Notes under the pieces: model-generated
The model's input: the letters and a program-made list of their open reading frames with translations, nothing else
What the model was told of the DNA's origin: nothing
Database searches by the model: none
Shown here: positions 46,620-59,742 of the stretch, piece by piece
Layout: the number at the start of each line of letters is the position of its first letter
Position numbering within the stretch: the first letter of the stretch is position 1
Made by a program: the position numbers and the translations under genes
NCBI RefSeq assembly: GCF_020497125.1
Contig: NC_059072.1
Span: 73,353,697 to 73,417,696 of the forward strand
Direction of reading: 5' to 3'
Length of the DNA stretch: 64,000 bases
DNA from: Mauremys mutica
Lineage: Eukaryota > Chordata > Testudines > Geoemydidae

Positions 46620-47560
46620 CAAGAGAAACTGCCATACCAGATCAGACCACTATTCCACCTAGTCCAGTATCCTGCCTTTGACAGTGACGAGCACCAGGTG
46701 CTTCAGAGAAAATGCAAGAACCACAGAAGTAAGGATAATCTGCCCCTAGAGAAAATTTCTATCTAAACCTCAACAGTTAGAGGCTGTCATATCCTCTGAG
46801 GCCTGGAGATTGTTCTCTCTTCCAATATTATCATTTTTAATATTTGTTCTTATAACTCTGGATATTCTTATCCAAAGAGGCATCAAATCATTTTTTTTTA
46901 ATATTGTTACCCCAAATATCAGGTGACAGTGTTCACAGGCTAACTGCACATTAATAACAGGAAATGGTTTCAGTTTTAAATTTGATCCTGTTTCATTGAA
47001 TGGCTTGTTCTTGAATTATGAGAAAAAGACTAGCAGTACCCTTATCTTCTGAATATCATCATCATCATCATCGTTATTTCAGGTACATTTACAATGTATC
47101 TCCAGTTGTTATTCTCCTTTCTAAGATTAGAGAGTTCTAATCTCTACACAGAAAAAACACCATCTAACCAAAAATCTAACCATTCTTATCATCCATCTTT
47201 TCAAAGATAACCAGAACTGAATACAATATTCCGCAGGAGGGCATACCACTGATTTATATAATAGCAATATTTTCTTTGTTCTCCAGCTCATTCTGTATAC
47301 ATGTTAATATTTTGTTTGCTTTTCTGATACTGCTGTGCACTGGAGTACAGGTCTTTAATGAGCTGTCCATTATTAAGCATGGGGTGAAATCCTGCCCCCA
47401 CTTAAGTCAATGTGAGTTTTGTCATTGCCTTCAAGGTGTCCTGGATTTCATTCCAGGTCTCTCTCTTTATTTGATATAGTCCATTTAGAACCCACTACTT
47501 TGCATTTGTCAATAGCAGTTTTTATTGTGTTGCACATTTATCGCATTTATCCATTTTGTT
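46620..47560 (-). mobile_element. CR1 LINE fragment, ORF2 C-terminus and 3' UTR
   Basis: Minus-strand orientation. The reverse complement of about 47210-47280 gives a degenerate YKSMVRPxLEYCVQFW-type block. The left end AACTGCCATACCAGATCAGA...TAGTCCAGTATCCTG is the complement of the well-known CR1 3' UTR sequence. Several indels; old copy. Confidence 0.7.
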
Positions 47561-49876
47561 GGAAGAAGTTTTATTAAAAAACCCATATGCCCTATAAATC
47601 ACCTACAAAGCACACCACAGGCAACCAACACTTATTAGCTGATAGCTCTGTATTTTTTTCACATTAATTTTTAAGGATCAGAAATAATAAACTGTTTGAT
47701 TGTCCACCCCTACCAAAAGAATATGTAAATATATTCAGTTTTAAAACTCTCAGTCTGATTCCTATAGAATATGCATTCACACAAACAGATTATGAACAAA
47801 TAGATAAATACGCAGATTTAACCCTGTCTTCACTAAGTAAGTCTGTTGGTTGGTTGGAATGCCGCCATCTTGCAATGTCTTGAATCCACACAAAACAGTC
47901 ATTGCAACTATTGGTAGAATCAGGTAGTTGCAGTAAATGAGATTCCATCTTCAGATCTAGCTAAACTGGTGGTGACTTCAACAATTCACTTTCTCCAGCC
48001 CACAGGAATAGCTGAAAGGCACCACTGCACACTGTCCTACTCAGTTCGTCCCATTATGCAGTGATTTGTATTTGGAAGTTTTTATTTGGAACCAAAGGCC
48101 TGTTTCCAACAACAGTGCTGTGAAACTACATGAAGTCCCAGATGCACTGGTAGAAATCACAGCAAGCCGGGCAGATATAGCAAAACTACATCAAAAACAG
48201 TATAGCTGTAGATGCACTTAAGTGTGGCAAGGGTAAGGACAACGACTAAGTCCTTCAAGCAAACAATGTCTGACCAACTGTTTCCTCCTTGCTTGGCGTA
48301 AACACATCCTGTTTGTTGTGGACAAATGACCCAAATTATGTTTTGGCACAAAAATCAGCAATGAAAAAATTAGCAGTGTTGGCATTTAAAAATGATCATA
48401 ACAGCTTCAGATTTAACAGCTCATTAAGATAAAGGAGAGGAGCTCATACTTGTCTTTATTGTTTCAATCAGACTGGTAGCCAAATAAAGACAACCATGCA
48501 CCCACTTATATTGCAAAGTCTATTTTAAGCAAACCCAGGACTGCAAAGGGTTCTCTCTTTGATACAGCTTAGATGTGTGCTGCACAATGGTAAGCCAGGC
48601 AACATGTGGTCCCCTATGCTTCCTACAACCCAGTTATGATCTTTCCGTTTCTGTGGAACCTTTTGAGTGTGTGCCTGCAGCCTCCAAGCAGTGTCAAAAG
48701 CCTGAAATAGTCACTTTCAGAGGTGTAAACTGCCCCATTTATCTCAATGACATTAACTCTGAAACTGAACCATTTATATATTAGAACTGTAAACACACTT
48801 CTTGCTGATCATTTTAGCAAAAATATCCAGCTTAGCTAAATATCAAACTTTAAAGATGCAGAAGACCTATTAGTTTGTGTGTACAATCCATGTCCCACAA
48901 CTGCCCTGTAATGGCAAGAATGGATTCTGGGTGGCTCCAATGAGAAGGTAAAGGGGAGTGCATCTAAACAGAATATCTAGTATATTCAGTAGAGGCTGAC
49001 TAGAGAAGTTTGTGGGAGTTCATTCTGCAGTTTACTCATTTCAGCAGCTGACAAATAATTTCAGATTCTCAAAAACGTTCAGCGTACTACATGGATTTAG
49101 GGGTGTGTGTGTAAGTAACGTAGGGTATCGTCTCAACCTGCAGCCACAAGCCTCTATATGGAAAACTTCAATGAAAAGACCTTCTCCACCTTTTAAAAAC
49201 AAGTGTCCAAGGAGGGAAAAAAGTGACTCCCGACACTGAAAGAAACAAGACAACATCAAGAATCATCTTAACAGGTCAGAGATTTTGAGGGGCAAAAAAA
49301 ACCTGTTCATACTGTCTGCAAAAACTGGATCCTGATAAAGCTTAGATCAAATTCAGCTACATTTGATTGACTCATCTCTGTTTTGTGAAGGAAACTTAAA
49401 GCTTGCCAGATGGAAATTTAAAGCTTGACAAGTGCCCATAAGTAACAAAGCCACAGTATTTGTGAAAATCTCTATGGATGTTCTTACACAAAGCTATTCT
49501 ATCAGGAGTGTGTTAAGAGTAACAGGTCACAATCTGATTGACCACTTCAAAGATAAAAGCAGAATGCCAGAAAGTTGATTTCAGGAAGTAGCTGTATAAC
49601 TTTCTGTTGATGTACTCCCTCACGTGGAACCATCATCTGTGGGCTACACACTTGTAGCACTCTACAAATAGAATATTTTAGCAATAATGGAAAACTTTTA
49701 TGTACATTTATATGTCAGAAAAGGCCAACATTTTCAAGCCTGTCTGCCTAATGTAAAACACCTAAGTAAATGTTATATTTTCAAGAACTATTGATATAGG
49801 CTTATTTTCCTTAGGTAAAATGACTTTGCAATAAAAGTATTTGTTAAAATGCCTTCAATCCACACACAGCTAGGCA

Positions 49877-49990
49877 CCTAAATAAAAGTGTCTTGGTTCT
49901 CAGGAGCTGCTCAGCACCCACAACTCAGATTAATTTCAATTGAGTTGTGGGTACTCCGCATCTCTGAAAGCCAAGCACTGATTGGGGATT
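49877..49990. repeat. Palindromic dispersed repeat
   Basis: GCTGCTCAGCACCCACAACTC...TTCAATTGAGTTGTGGGTACTCCGCATCTCTGAAAGCC. The arms CAGCACCCACAACTC and GAGTTGTGGGTACTC are complementary. Core shared with 2228-2312. Confidence 0.65.
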
Positions 49991-51526
49991 TTGCAAAGTT
50001 ACAAATGGAATAGCTCAGCTGCACAGGTAAACCCGTGTCTCCAGTCACCACTGCTCAGCTTCTCTTGTCTGCCTCTCCTCTGTCCTTTCTTGCCTCAGTT
50101 TGACTGAGGATATCCAAATTTTCTCTGGGATAGTTCTCCAGAACAACACAACCACCACCTGCACCTCCAGGCCACAAAAAAGTGTAAGGACCCACTCAGT
50201 AAATGAACTAAGTTTCGGGGCAGATTTAAGAACAAAGATTAATAGAGCTCAGTTAAACCAATTTCTGACTTTCTGATGCAATTAAAATATGTTGTCTGAG
50301 TACAGTGTTATCTTCTGATTTTCAGTGGTTCTGTGTGCATTAATACAGGAGCAGAAAGTTGTTTAAAAGGCAAGTTCATCTTTTTTAATGTTTTGACCCT
50401 CTAAGTCTAACCTAAACTTCTAGGCATAATGTCTGATTTTCAAGATAAACTACAATATTACCCTTAAGTGGTTTCCTCATTATATAAATTATAGATACTT
50501 ACAAACTTATTTCCAGTTTAAGTTTTTACGTCTAAAAACTTCCTTATTTAAAAACAAAAAAAACAAAAAAAACAACAGCACACATTTAAGAAGGGCTTGG
50601 TGAATGAATCCCCATACACCTTAAAAGGTGTGCAGGAAAATTCACATGCACTACAGGCACTGAAGAGAAGAAGTGGTTTAGGGTCCAGGTGAAACAAGGG
50701 AAGCAACCAGAGCCTCAGCCCCTATTGGCCTGCAATAACAATTTCAGTCCTTGTGAAGCTTATAAACATCATAGGAATGTTTGGATTTTGGTGTAAGCAG
50801 GTCCACTGCAGAGTTAAGGAAGTCCACAGCTCCTAAGCTCTGCCCAACGGAAGAGCTGAGAACCTGCAGCAAGAAAACATGAAGCTACACAATACATCAT
50901 TTTGTAAGCCCAAAGCTGTCTGCTATGTTTCCCAAGTACACAAAAGCAGCAGACAGTGTTAACACTTCAGTGCACATAATACAAGAAGAAATTGCTTTTA
51001 ATAGTTAATTTTGCCATCCCGCAGCTCAATGCTAGTCAAAGACACCAGCATTCACCTAGGTGAAACATATTAAAGCCAATCTGGGCTTCAAGCAAAGCTG
51101 CCGAGTTATGATGAGCCAAAAAGTTAAGAAAATATCCCGGAAGTAAGAAACTGAGTAACATGAGAAATCAAAAATTGAAAGGCCTTATTTTATTTAACCC
51201 TAAACATTCAGAAAAAATCTACCACAGCATAAGTTCTCACTAGCTTTATTTCAAATTTAATTTTCAAAGAAAAATAGCAAAGCATATGGGCAATTGTTGA
51301 AAACTCAGTACAAAAGTTGAGTCAGCCATCTACAAATCAATTTATAAAACAAAAAATTTAAAACAAAATCTGAACACACAAACATGCTGGTTCTCACAAA
51401 ACATGCATTACAGAAAGTGCCATGTGCAGGAATGGCACATTATTACTACTGTCCTTACCCTGGCTTCTAAAGTCACTTTAGAGACCAGAACTTTGCATCT
51501 TGACAAGGACTACATAAAAATCCTAC

Positions 51527-51671
51527 CACTTTGTTGATAGTCTCCGTATCACACAGGTTTTCCACTAAAATTCGACATGCTTCTTCTTTACCCCAGTGAG
51601 CAGCAGCATGAAGTGGTGTCCAGCCATCATAATCTTTAATATTTACATCATAGCCAGCCTGTATTAAAAGC
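51527..51671 (-). CDS. PPP1R12A: PPP1R12A exon, ankyrin repeats 5-6
   Basis: 145 bp, acceptor AATTCCTTTAG and donor GTAGGA. It encodes LLIQAGYDVNIKDYDGWTPL, then HAAAHWGKEEACRILVENL and CDTETINKV. It contains the classic ankyrin signature DGWTPLHAAAHWG. The end reads CDTETINKV where human has CDMEMVNKV. The ankyrin domain cradles PP1 delta and shapes its myosin specificity. Confidence 0.97.
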
Positions 51672-52998
51672 CTAAAGGAATTAGAAGAATTAGATCTAGT
51701 ATACCACTGACATTAATAATTAAACTGCCACTAAGCAATAAATTTTAAATGGTTTTAATTTTTCTTGCCTTCATTTCACTTCTCTCACACAGGGGTAACA
51801 GTAAATCTATGTTAAAAGGAACACTCAATTAAAAAAAAATCTTCAAGAAATATTTACACAATTCCCAAGATTACTACAACAAAAATTCAGAAGTTTGTTT
51901 TTCCAGTCTGTTTTGTCCACATGCATTTAACATTTTATGTATCATCAGACAGTTCTCCCTCTTTGTGAGAGTCTTTTATACAGGAACAGGGGACAGACGT
52001 GGTTTTTTTTTTTTTTTTTAAATTAGGACAATATGACTGTATAAGCTCAAAAATTATCAGACACCTTGTTACAGGTAAACTACCTGAATTTTTTTAAATT
52101 AATTAATTTTTGGAGCTGATGTCATCCCTTTAAGATTACACATGGCTAGTACTGTGGCAGAATACTGTTTAGATGCATCAGTAAAGCTCTTCTCTGAGCA
52201 TGTGGGACCTCTCAAATCAACAATGTCTCTTCAGCTTAAGTGCAGCATTAAGCTGATTTCTGATTTCATAGGTCAAAACCAGAAACAATCAGCCAATACT
52301 TCCCAGAATGATTCCTTAGAAATATGGGTGTGTGAGTCTGTGTGTGAGCGAGTGCAAGAGAGATCGATCATATACATCACAAGATTAATGAAAGTGTTCT
52401 AACAGTAGCACCTTCCAACAATTCAACTTAAATGGATTGATGCAGAGACACAGTCTAGCTGTTGAAGACCCATTCGTTTGTACTCACGAGGAAGGGTACA
52501 AATGTATCATAAACCTGCAAAAAGTAGTTACCATATTTGGAGAAAAAGAAAAATAATTCTTTATCCAACAGGTAATTTCCATAAATAATGGCTCTTAAAA
52601 AACAAGGCTGGCAAACACTATTTGGCTGCAGATACCAAGATATTACCTGAACAAAAACCTCTCTTCCTACTGAAAGTATATTAAAAGAATATATATGATA
52701 TGATAAATGTTGCTTTAGGAAAAAATCCTAACAATCCATGCAGGGGGTGTAGGATGGGGGAGAATATTTAGTTGCAAAGTACTCCGAGTTAATAATTTAG
52801 TTAGCTTACTTAAATGCCATGTAATCTTAACAAACAAGAGTATTTGGTAGGTATACACTTTGAGTCTGCATACTAAATATATATTTTTATCAATCTGAAG
52901 ATCAACTGTACATGTGTAGAGATATCTTAATATAAGTCACGGTTTCAAAATTATGCACATACCATAGAATCTTCTTACTGCGAAGAAGTCTAATATAA

Positions 52999-53222
52999 GG
53001 GCCTGTCTACATGGAGAAACTGACAATTACAACAGTGTAATTATGTCACTATTCTGGAATGAAAAGGGACTTTTTCAGTATAGTTTATATTGCTCTGCTA
53101 TACGAAAAAAATCAGTTTTATTTCAGAATGGATTGTCCCCATGGGGAGTTAACAGCATAGATATCACAATATTGTTATACTGCTATAGTTCTGCTGGTCA
53201 ATTTCCCTATGTAGACAAGGCT
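52999..53222. mobile_element. GTCTACA-type MITE
   Basis: Ends GGGCCTGTCTACATGG and, as reverse complement, AGCCTTGTCTACATAGGG. About 224 bp, non-coding. The ends are related to the element at 13263-13551 but the interior differs. Confidence 0.65.
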
Positions 53223-54102
53223 TTACAATGTCAGAAGTAGTGAAGTTTATTCATTGAGGGATATTCATTGACATTCACTTTAAGGTACCTTACTGCTCTG
53301 CCAGTGCAGGAGCAGTAAAGTACATTTATACTCACTTTAAAGCCACTTTACACTGCCAGAGTGGTGCATAAGCCACCTTAGAGAAAATCCGGGCCTAAGT
53401 GTTTTCATTAAAATTAAAGAGCAGGGATTTCACTTAATTTCAAAATAGGTATGTGAGAGGTAGACAGGTTAATGGTACAAAATGTAAACAGCTAGGTTCT
53501 TGGAGAGTATTTCATGTATTTCAAAATGAGAAACTTACAGAATACATCTTGTAGTCTCAATGGACAGCAGAAATTTCAAATTTAAAGTAGTCAACTAGTA
53601 ACTTTAAGAAAATCAAACTCCATAGCCCTGTGAATACACAATTCATCTTGGTGCATAAATCAGATTTTCAAGCACCCCAAAGAGAGGGACTTGCATTAGG
53701 GATTCACTATCTGTCAAATTTTAATTATATGAACACAAAATCTCAAATTCTAATTCATTTTGTCATTCATATTTCTATTTAAAAATATTGATAAGGCATG
53801 TGAATAGACTGCTTTCCTTATGATAATAAAAAAAAGGATGTCTTTTTTTTTTTAACCTGAATCTGTTTTTTTCTTATCCTCTAGGGCTGTACAATATTTA
53901 TTTAATTCCATATATTTTCAAATTTTCTAAAACTATTGGTCCCAAAATAAGATCTGTACATTTCTGAGCACAAGTTTTGGCCCCAAATACAAATTTGATA
54001 ATCAAATTGAAAACTAGCATTTACAATGAAAAAACAAAGATAACCTGTGTTACAGCATGTTGCTTTAGTGCTGTATTATTAAACAGTGACAATTAATTAG
54101 AG

Positions 54103-54432
54103 CTGGGATGCCCAACCTCCAGCCCATGGGCTATACACGGCCTGCCAGAGCATTTCATAAGGCTCCTCGCCTGCTTCAACACAATATACTATCAGTGGAT
54201 TTGTTAGTGTATTGTTGTCACATTTACATCATTTTAATTTACACAAGTGTGTAAACAGGCAATACTGTACATAGAAACAACCCATCTAAATATACACAAA
54301 ACAAGTTGAACTTAAAATATAAATACATTCAGGTGACTTTAAATCTTATTAAAATATGCAGAATCTGTTTGGCCCACACAAATGTGCTTAGGTTTATGTG
54401 GCCATCCTGTATAATAAGGCTGGGCACCACTG
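54103..54432. mobile_element. hAT-type MITE with 8-bp target duplication
   Basis: 330 bp, ends CTGGGATGCCCAACCT and, as reverse complement, CAGTGGTGCCCAGCCT (about 12 of 16 matching). Exact 8-bp duplication AATTAGAG at 54095-54102 and 54433-54440. No transposase. Confidence 0.85.
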
Positions 54433-54992
54433 AATTAGAGGATAAGAGAAATCTGAAGGTCTGCAGGAAAAAAATTGAGTTATTTTGATAATACATCTTT
54501 TAAAGCCTTTCCCTAAGTAATCCTTCAAGTTTTGGAATAAAATTACTCAGTTTCTTCTCTTAAACCTGGATAGCTTAGTCTGGACTACTTTTACTGCACA
54601 AAAACAGCACAGTAAATGATGGTTTTAAACCAGGTGTATTACCCCAAAGATAACAACTAGCATTCAAGAAAGGTATCCTTTTTCCTTAATATAAGTTAAG
54701 ATATACTTCAGAAATATGGATATTTTTGCCATAGTGATATTGAGGATTCAAATTCAGTATGTGCAATACTGTCAAGTTTTGAATAACTTGAGTAAAGTCA
54801 TGACACTGTTTAAAGTTTCAACATTAATTGAAAACAGGAAACATAACTGTAAGAAATAGGTAATTCTAAAGATCACAAGGTTCCAGGATGCAATCCAAAA
54901 AGCTTCAATAATATTAACGCCAAGTTATTTTACACTAACATCTGGACAAGCTTGGAGACAAGGAAAATCTACCATTTAGAAATAATACTTAC

Positions 54993-55152
54993 TTTAAAAC
55001 TTCTGTATACCCTTTAGCAGCAGCTACATGAAGTGCTGTACCACCAGATTTTACATGCCTGACATCATTTATACGGCCACTGTTAAGCCATTGTCTTGCA
55101 TCTCTAAGCATTATCCGTTCTTCTTCTTTTCGAGCTGCCTCTATATCAACCC
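54993..55152 (-). CDS. PPP1R12A: PPP1R12A exon, ankyrin repeat 5 start (~residues 163-216)
   Basis: 160 bp, acceptor TTTTTCAATTAG and donor GTAAGTATT. It encodes VDIEAARKEEERIMLRDARQ, then WLNSGRINDVRHVK and SGGTALHVAAAKGYTEVLK. The last block is an ankyrin repeat. Compared with human there are small changes (GHINDVRHAK to GRINDVRHVK). The first two bases complete a Gly codon begun in an upstream exon outside the window. Confidence 0.97.
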
Positions 55153-55857
55153 CTAATTGAAAAAAAGAGAATAGTTTCATTTCAAACATAAGCTCATCAT
55201 TAACTGATAATTCCTGAACATTGCTTGCATGTGGCAATAAAAACACTGGCTAAACAACATCATTAATGTATTGGGGCAAACATTAAATGGATCTTTTAAA
55301 ATAAACCCTGAGAAAGTGTGGGCACATCCATTTTGTATGCACAAATGCATGTTTTTACACACAAATCCTCTAGGATCATTTTCAGAGACCTACTAAAAAC
55401 TGGCCTTTTAATTTTAAGCTTTCATGGTCAAGACAATACTGCTACTACAATGGTCATTATTAAATAAAAAAAGATTGATTACTTTTTGTTAAGCTATCAT
55501 ACATCTCACATAATGTAATGTTATTTCCTAAATAATGCAGCTTGTGATAAATGTTGAAAAAACAAAGTGAGGGGGTGGCAAAGGGGTTCCAATTGTGTGT
55601 GCAAAGACATAAGCAATGGCTGCTGAAAATTGGGTTTCCCACAATTAAGACTTTTTAGAGTTATTGCTGTTTTCCAAAGAACCTTTCGTAAAAAGTAGTT
55701 TCTAGCTTCTCTTTGTGAACTAATGATTTTCACCCTGGTAATCTAGCCTTGGCAAAAAGCTTGCAGCATAAACAGCAACAGTATATCATGAACTTTTACC
55801 TCAGAATTCTCAGGCCTGGGGGGGCGGGGCGGGGGAGAGGAAGAAGGGGTGTCGAAG

Positions 55858-56094
55858 AAAGATACACAACTTCAGTTACAGGAATAGTGTAACTGAAGTC
55901 AACGTATCTTATTTCGACTTACCTCCCGTCCTCAGGGCTCCCCCATCGACTCCGGTTCCGCCTCTCGCCCTGGTGGTGCTCCGGAGTCAACGGGAGCATG
56001 TTCGATTTATCACGTCTAGATGAGACGCAATAAATCGATCCCTGATAGATCAATCGCTACCCGCTGATCCGGCGGGTAGTGTGGATGTACCCTC
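55858..56094. mobile_element. TCGATC-type MITE
   Basis: GC-richer island with AACTTCAGTTACAGGAATAG, TCGACTTACC, GACGCAATAAATCGATCCC, ATCGCTACCCGC and GGCGGGTAGTGTGGATGTAC. From memory a common turtle TIR element. The left end appears to be degraded. Confidence 0.6.
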
Positions 56095-57446
56095 AGAATA
56101 CACGTTTTACCATATATATAGCATCTCTCATAGAAAACAGTTTGTGGTACTTTATAAGGAAGGGCAGAATAGAAAGAGCACTAAAAGTTCAACAAAGCAA
56201 TTTAAGTAGAGTGTTTAAAGTCTATAAAGTTGATAAAAGGATGCTGAACTGTTAAAGTGGGAATGTACCAATCTCTTCTACAGTGTTTTTCACAAATAGA
56301 TGTCAAAGCACTTTACAAAGGAGGTCAGTATCATACTGCCCCATGTGAGTAGGAAGTAAAAAGCACAAGCATTTTAATTGACTAGCTTCAGTAAGGGGAG
56401 TATAGAAAACTATAATTAACAGAGAACAGGAAAGAGATGGGGCACTGTAGCTAAGCAAGAGTCTGCTATTTATGCTGAATGGGAGAACTGGGATAGCGGA
56501 GAGCAATACACAGGGAAAAACAGCTCTAGGAAGTGTGGTTATCAAAAGCTCAAATCAAAATTGGTTGACCTGTAATAGAGAACTTGGGCTGTTTGAGCTA
56601 AAACAGTATACAATAATGAAAAACAGAAAAAGAATACTACTCCACATATAAATCCAAACTGCCAGGGATTTTAGATGGATTGAATGTAATTACCAAATAA
56701 TAATTTGGCTAGGACACCAAAATTAAACATCTGTTTTTGCAAAAATCACTATGTGGCTTTTAATGAGCACAAGTGGACAAAGTGGTAATTTGTTTTATGA
56801 TAGTATATATGGCATCATGCTGTTTTCTTGTCTGTAACATCAAGTTAATTTTCTATACCTCCTTCTCTAATAATCTACAATGTGTTTCAAAAAGCATTTC
56901 AGCAATATAGTTTTCTCTTTGCCTTCATTCTGCAGTGAAGTTATGCTAAATTTGATATTTCCGTGGGAACAAATATGGAAATCAAGTTTTAACTTAATTG
57001 CAGAGTCATGCAGAAAGAGATACTGGGTTGAAAAAGATTTCTCATTCAAACAAGAATCTATGATGACAATATTAAGAGTATTTTTATTAATACTTTATAA
57101 AAGGTTAATAAATTACAGATGTTGCTGACAGGAATAGTGTGTGTTATAAATGATTATAAACACATCAGTAGAAGGTATTATAGATCATTTATAAGCAGCC
57201 TACTGCACTTTTGGACATAATTAATTGACTAAAATGCCAAAGATTTATTAATCCTTTATGAAAGTATGCTAAACAAAGTCTGGTCAAAACCACAATAATA
57301 CATGACTCTAGAGGTTCACAGAAAACCTACTTAGCAAGGAGGCTAAAATTTACAAGCTATGTGTACATACTAGACACAGTGCCAGGGTATGATGTTTAGA
57401 ATGCATCCAAAAGAAATAAAGGACATCCTGTATATACCACCAGACC

Positions 57447-57650
57447 CAAGGTGGACTGATTTAAAACAAAATGATTTAAATCAGCAAAATGAAACGCTGG
57501 TTTAAATCACCAATTTTAATTGTATTTTGGATTTGTACTTTTTAGTTATTGTCCTTAAAAAGGCTGACTCTCACTGGTTGGAAACCATTAACACATGTTG
57601 ATTTGCAACTAAATATATCTCTTTTATGGTATTTCCTTTTGATAACCAAG
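57447..57650. repeat. GATTTAAATCA-type repeat, left part
   Basis: GGTGGACTGATTTAAAACAA...GATTTAAATCAGC...GGTTTAAATCACC. AT-rich palindromic motifs of a dispersed family. It seems to continue beyond the insertions at about 57685-59150, into the AT-rich sequence that follows. Confidence 0.45.
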
Positions 57651-57684
57651 AGGATACACTACACATACAGCACTGCTGCTGCAT

Positions 57685-58918
57685 GAATTACCCCCAGAGA
57701 ATTCTGCACACATGCAGTGGTGCAGAATTTATGCCCCCTTCCCCGATTTCTTTGCTCCTCCGCAGAAAAATGACTTTCTGACAGGGATGCAATGGGAAGC
57801 TGCAAGAGCAGTCACCACTCCCTAGCTGCGCAGGTACGTTTCAGGCACCCAGAGCAGACAGTGGAGAGGTAAATCACCATGGGGCTGGAGACACCCCAGA
57901 CAGTGGCTACTACCCTGAGCCAGGATCAGCTGCTACTCCCGGCTGGGCTGGAGGCAGGAGAGGATGGGACCTTCCTCTTCCCCTGCGAGGAGTCGCTGGG
58001 GCTGTGTCAGACCCACCACCAGAAATCTCCCCCAGCTGCAGGAAGCTCAGCATCCTCCCCTGCTTCCTGCCCCCATCACTCCTCAGCTGTGGGGGGAGGG
58101 GTCACTGTACATAGAGCTGCTCCCCCATCCATCCAACCCCTAAGCATCTGGACCTCCCATGCCAAGACACCTCTGCCAAGCTTCACCTGGTACATCCAGA
58201 ACCCCCCTAGCCCTCCATACCCGAACCCCACCACACTGAACCTCAACCCCTGCATCTAGAGCCCCTTGCACCAAGACCCCCACCCCACTGAGCTCCCTGT
58301 ATTCAACCCCCACACCCTGATGCACCATCCCCTGCACCCCCACATCCAGACCCCCATGTTACTGACCAACTAGCTGCACCCAGACCGCCTGACCAAGCCC
58401 CACTTCCCCAGCACCCAGACCCCTCTGCTAAGCCTCAACAACCTTCACTTGGAAGCCCCTGCAGAGGCCCATTGACCCTGTACCTGGAACCCCCCCAATG
58501 GTGGGACCCCCCCACCTAGACCCCACACTGAGCTGCCTGCACCAGATTGTCCCACACAGAATTCCTCTCACCCAACACCTGGGTCCTTCCCCTGCCCCCA
58601 CCCCCCACCCCACTTGGATCCTGCCTGGTTGAGCCTACCTGACCCACACCTGGTGCACCTGGCACAGAGGGGCATGGTCCCAGGGTGTTTCTGGGGCAGG
58701 CTGAGGCCTTGTGCTGTGTCAGGGTCAGGTGCAGCCTCTCCACTGAGTAAGTGTCCTGCGGGGTGAGGGGGCTGCAGGGTGATCTTCCACCTTCGTGCAG
58801 TCAGTGGCCTGTGGTCCCCACTGCCATGCTGGAGCTTCTGCATTGGATTTATTGACAAATAAAACTTGCAGAATTTTAAAATATTGTGCGCAGGATTTTT
58901 TATGCCCTCAGGAGTAAT
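57685..58918. mobile_element. GAATTCTGC-type repeat element with C-rich interior
   Basis: The left end reads TTACCCCCAGAGAATTCTGC; the right end, as reverse complement, reads TTACTCCTGAGGGCATAAAA...ATTCTGC. The interior (about 58130-58620) is a degenerate C-rich tandem array of CCAGACCCCC-type units. A polyadenylation-like AATAAA is at about 58857. A 126-codon open frame at 57879-58259 is composition-driven. Confidence 0.6.
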
Positions 58919-59150
58919 CAATGCAGCTGCACTGTTGCAGCGCGCCTGGTAAAGATGCTCTACATCAATGGGAAGGAGCTCTCCTGTCATCATAATAACC
59001 TCCACAAGCGACAGAAGCTATGTCACTAGGAGAAGCTGGCCACACCGGCGCTTATGTCGATGTAACTTATGTTGCTCAGGGGGTGGCTTATTCACACCTC
59101 TTAGTGACAGCCTCTGCATTGGCAGAATTTATATGTCTACACTACATCTT
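58919..59150. mobile_element. GTCTACACT-type MITE, reversed, abutting copy
   Basis: TGCAGCTGCACTGTTGCAGC...CTACATCAATGGGAAGGAGC...TTATGTTGCTCAGGGGGTGG...TATGTCTACACTAC matches the reverse complement of the element at 13263-13551, with divergence. It begins where the previous element ends. Confidence 0.65.
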
Positions 59151-59742
59151 ATCTATACACATTTATTTAAGCAATTATATAATTTAACTTTTTACTAAAT
59201 TAAATTTTTACTTGTGATTTGTGGCAAACTATTTGGATGGCAATTCAAATTCAATTTCAAATGCACAAACAGCATTGTAATCTTTTTATTAAATAAAGCT
59301 ACCTTAAATGTGCTGGATACTTAAGAAAAAAGTTTAGCAAAATATGTTTTACATTTAAAACTAATGGATTTATTAAACAAAGGAAGTAGTATCTGCAGTT
59401 AGTGAACTGAAGTGATTGTTTCTGGTGACCATGTCCTTCAAGATTTTAGAACTAGTTCATCTACCAGAAAAGACAACTGCTTTCAAAAGCTGGTCTAGTA
59501 TTGCAGCCAACTCTGGTTCCAAGTGCCTAAGAAATGACTTCTAAGATCTTCTTTAAAACTCGGCAGCAAACATGTATTTCTTAACATTATTAAAATCATT
59601 TAAATTAAATACATGAAAATAGATTATAAATAAGTTTAGGTCTTAACATAGCTTGCCAATTTCAAATTGAATGTAAAAATAATTTTAAAAAATACAACAA
59701 ACCCAATATAAATGAAAAAATCCATTTTTATTTATTTGTAAA

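Larger units (their letters stand above)
43523..51526 (-). other. 8.0-kb intron, mostly unassigned
   Basis: Holds a CR1 fragment at 46620-47560 and a palindromic repeat at 49877-49990. An (ATC)n run is at about 47055-47072 and an A/C-rich run at 50553-50576. Other stretches (43700-46600, 47600-49870, 50000-51500) show no exon or repeat end that I recognise. Confidence 0.55.
51672..54992 (-). other. Intron with two non-autonomous DNA elements
   Basis: Contains MITEs at 52999-53222 and 54103-54432, a T run at 52001-52020, and otherwise unassigned AT-rich sequence. Confidence 0.6.
1..55152 (-). other. PPP1R12A: PPP1R12A (MYPT1) gene, middle portion, 15 exons
   Basis: Fifteen exons on the minus strand join in frame, with no stop, into about 701 codons matching MYPT1 from about human residue 163 to 864. 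All introns begin with GT and end with AG. MYPT1 is the targeting subunit of myosin light chain phosphatase: it binds the PP1 delta catalytic subunit and myosin, and ROCK phosphorylation at Thr696 and Thr853 inhibits the enzyme. Seen here are the last ankyrin repeats, an acidic region, Ser/Thr-rich linkers, both ROCK sites and an E/K-rich helix. The N-terminal exons (RVxF PP1 motif and first ankyrin repeats) and the C-terminal coiled coil are not in the window. Phases agree at every junction, so this is an intact gene rather than a retrocopy. Confidence 0.97.

Noticed and set aside
47055..47072. (ATC)n run as a possible CRISPR-like or functional array
   Set aside because: A plain short microsatellite in an intron of a vertebrate gene.
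57879..58259. 126-codon open frame
   Set aside because: It lies in a C-rich degenerate tandem array inside a repeat element; the Pro/Ser/Thr-rich product follows composition.
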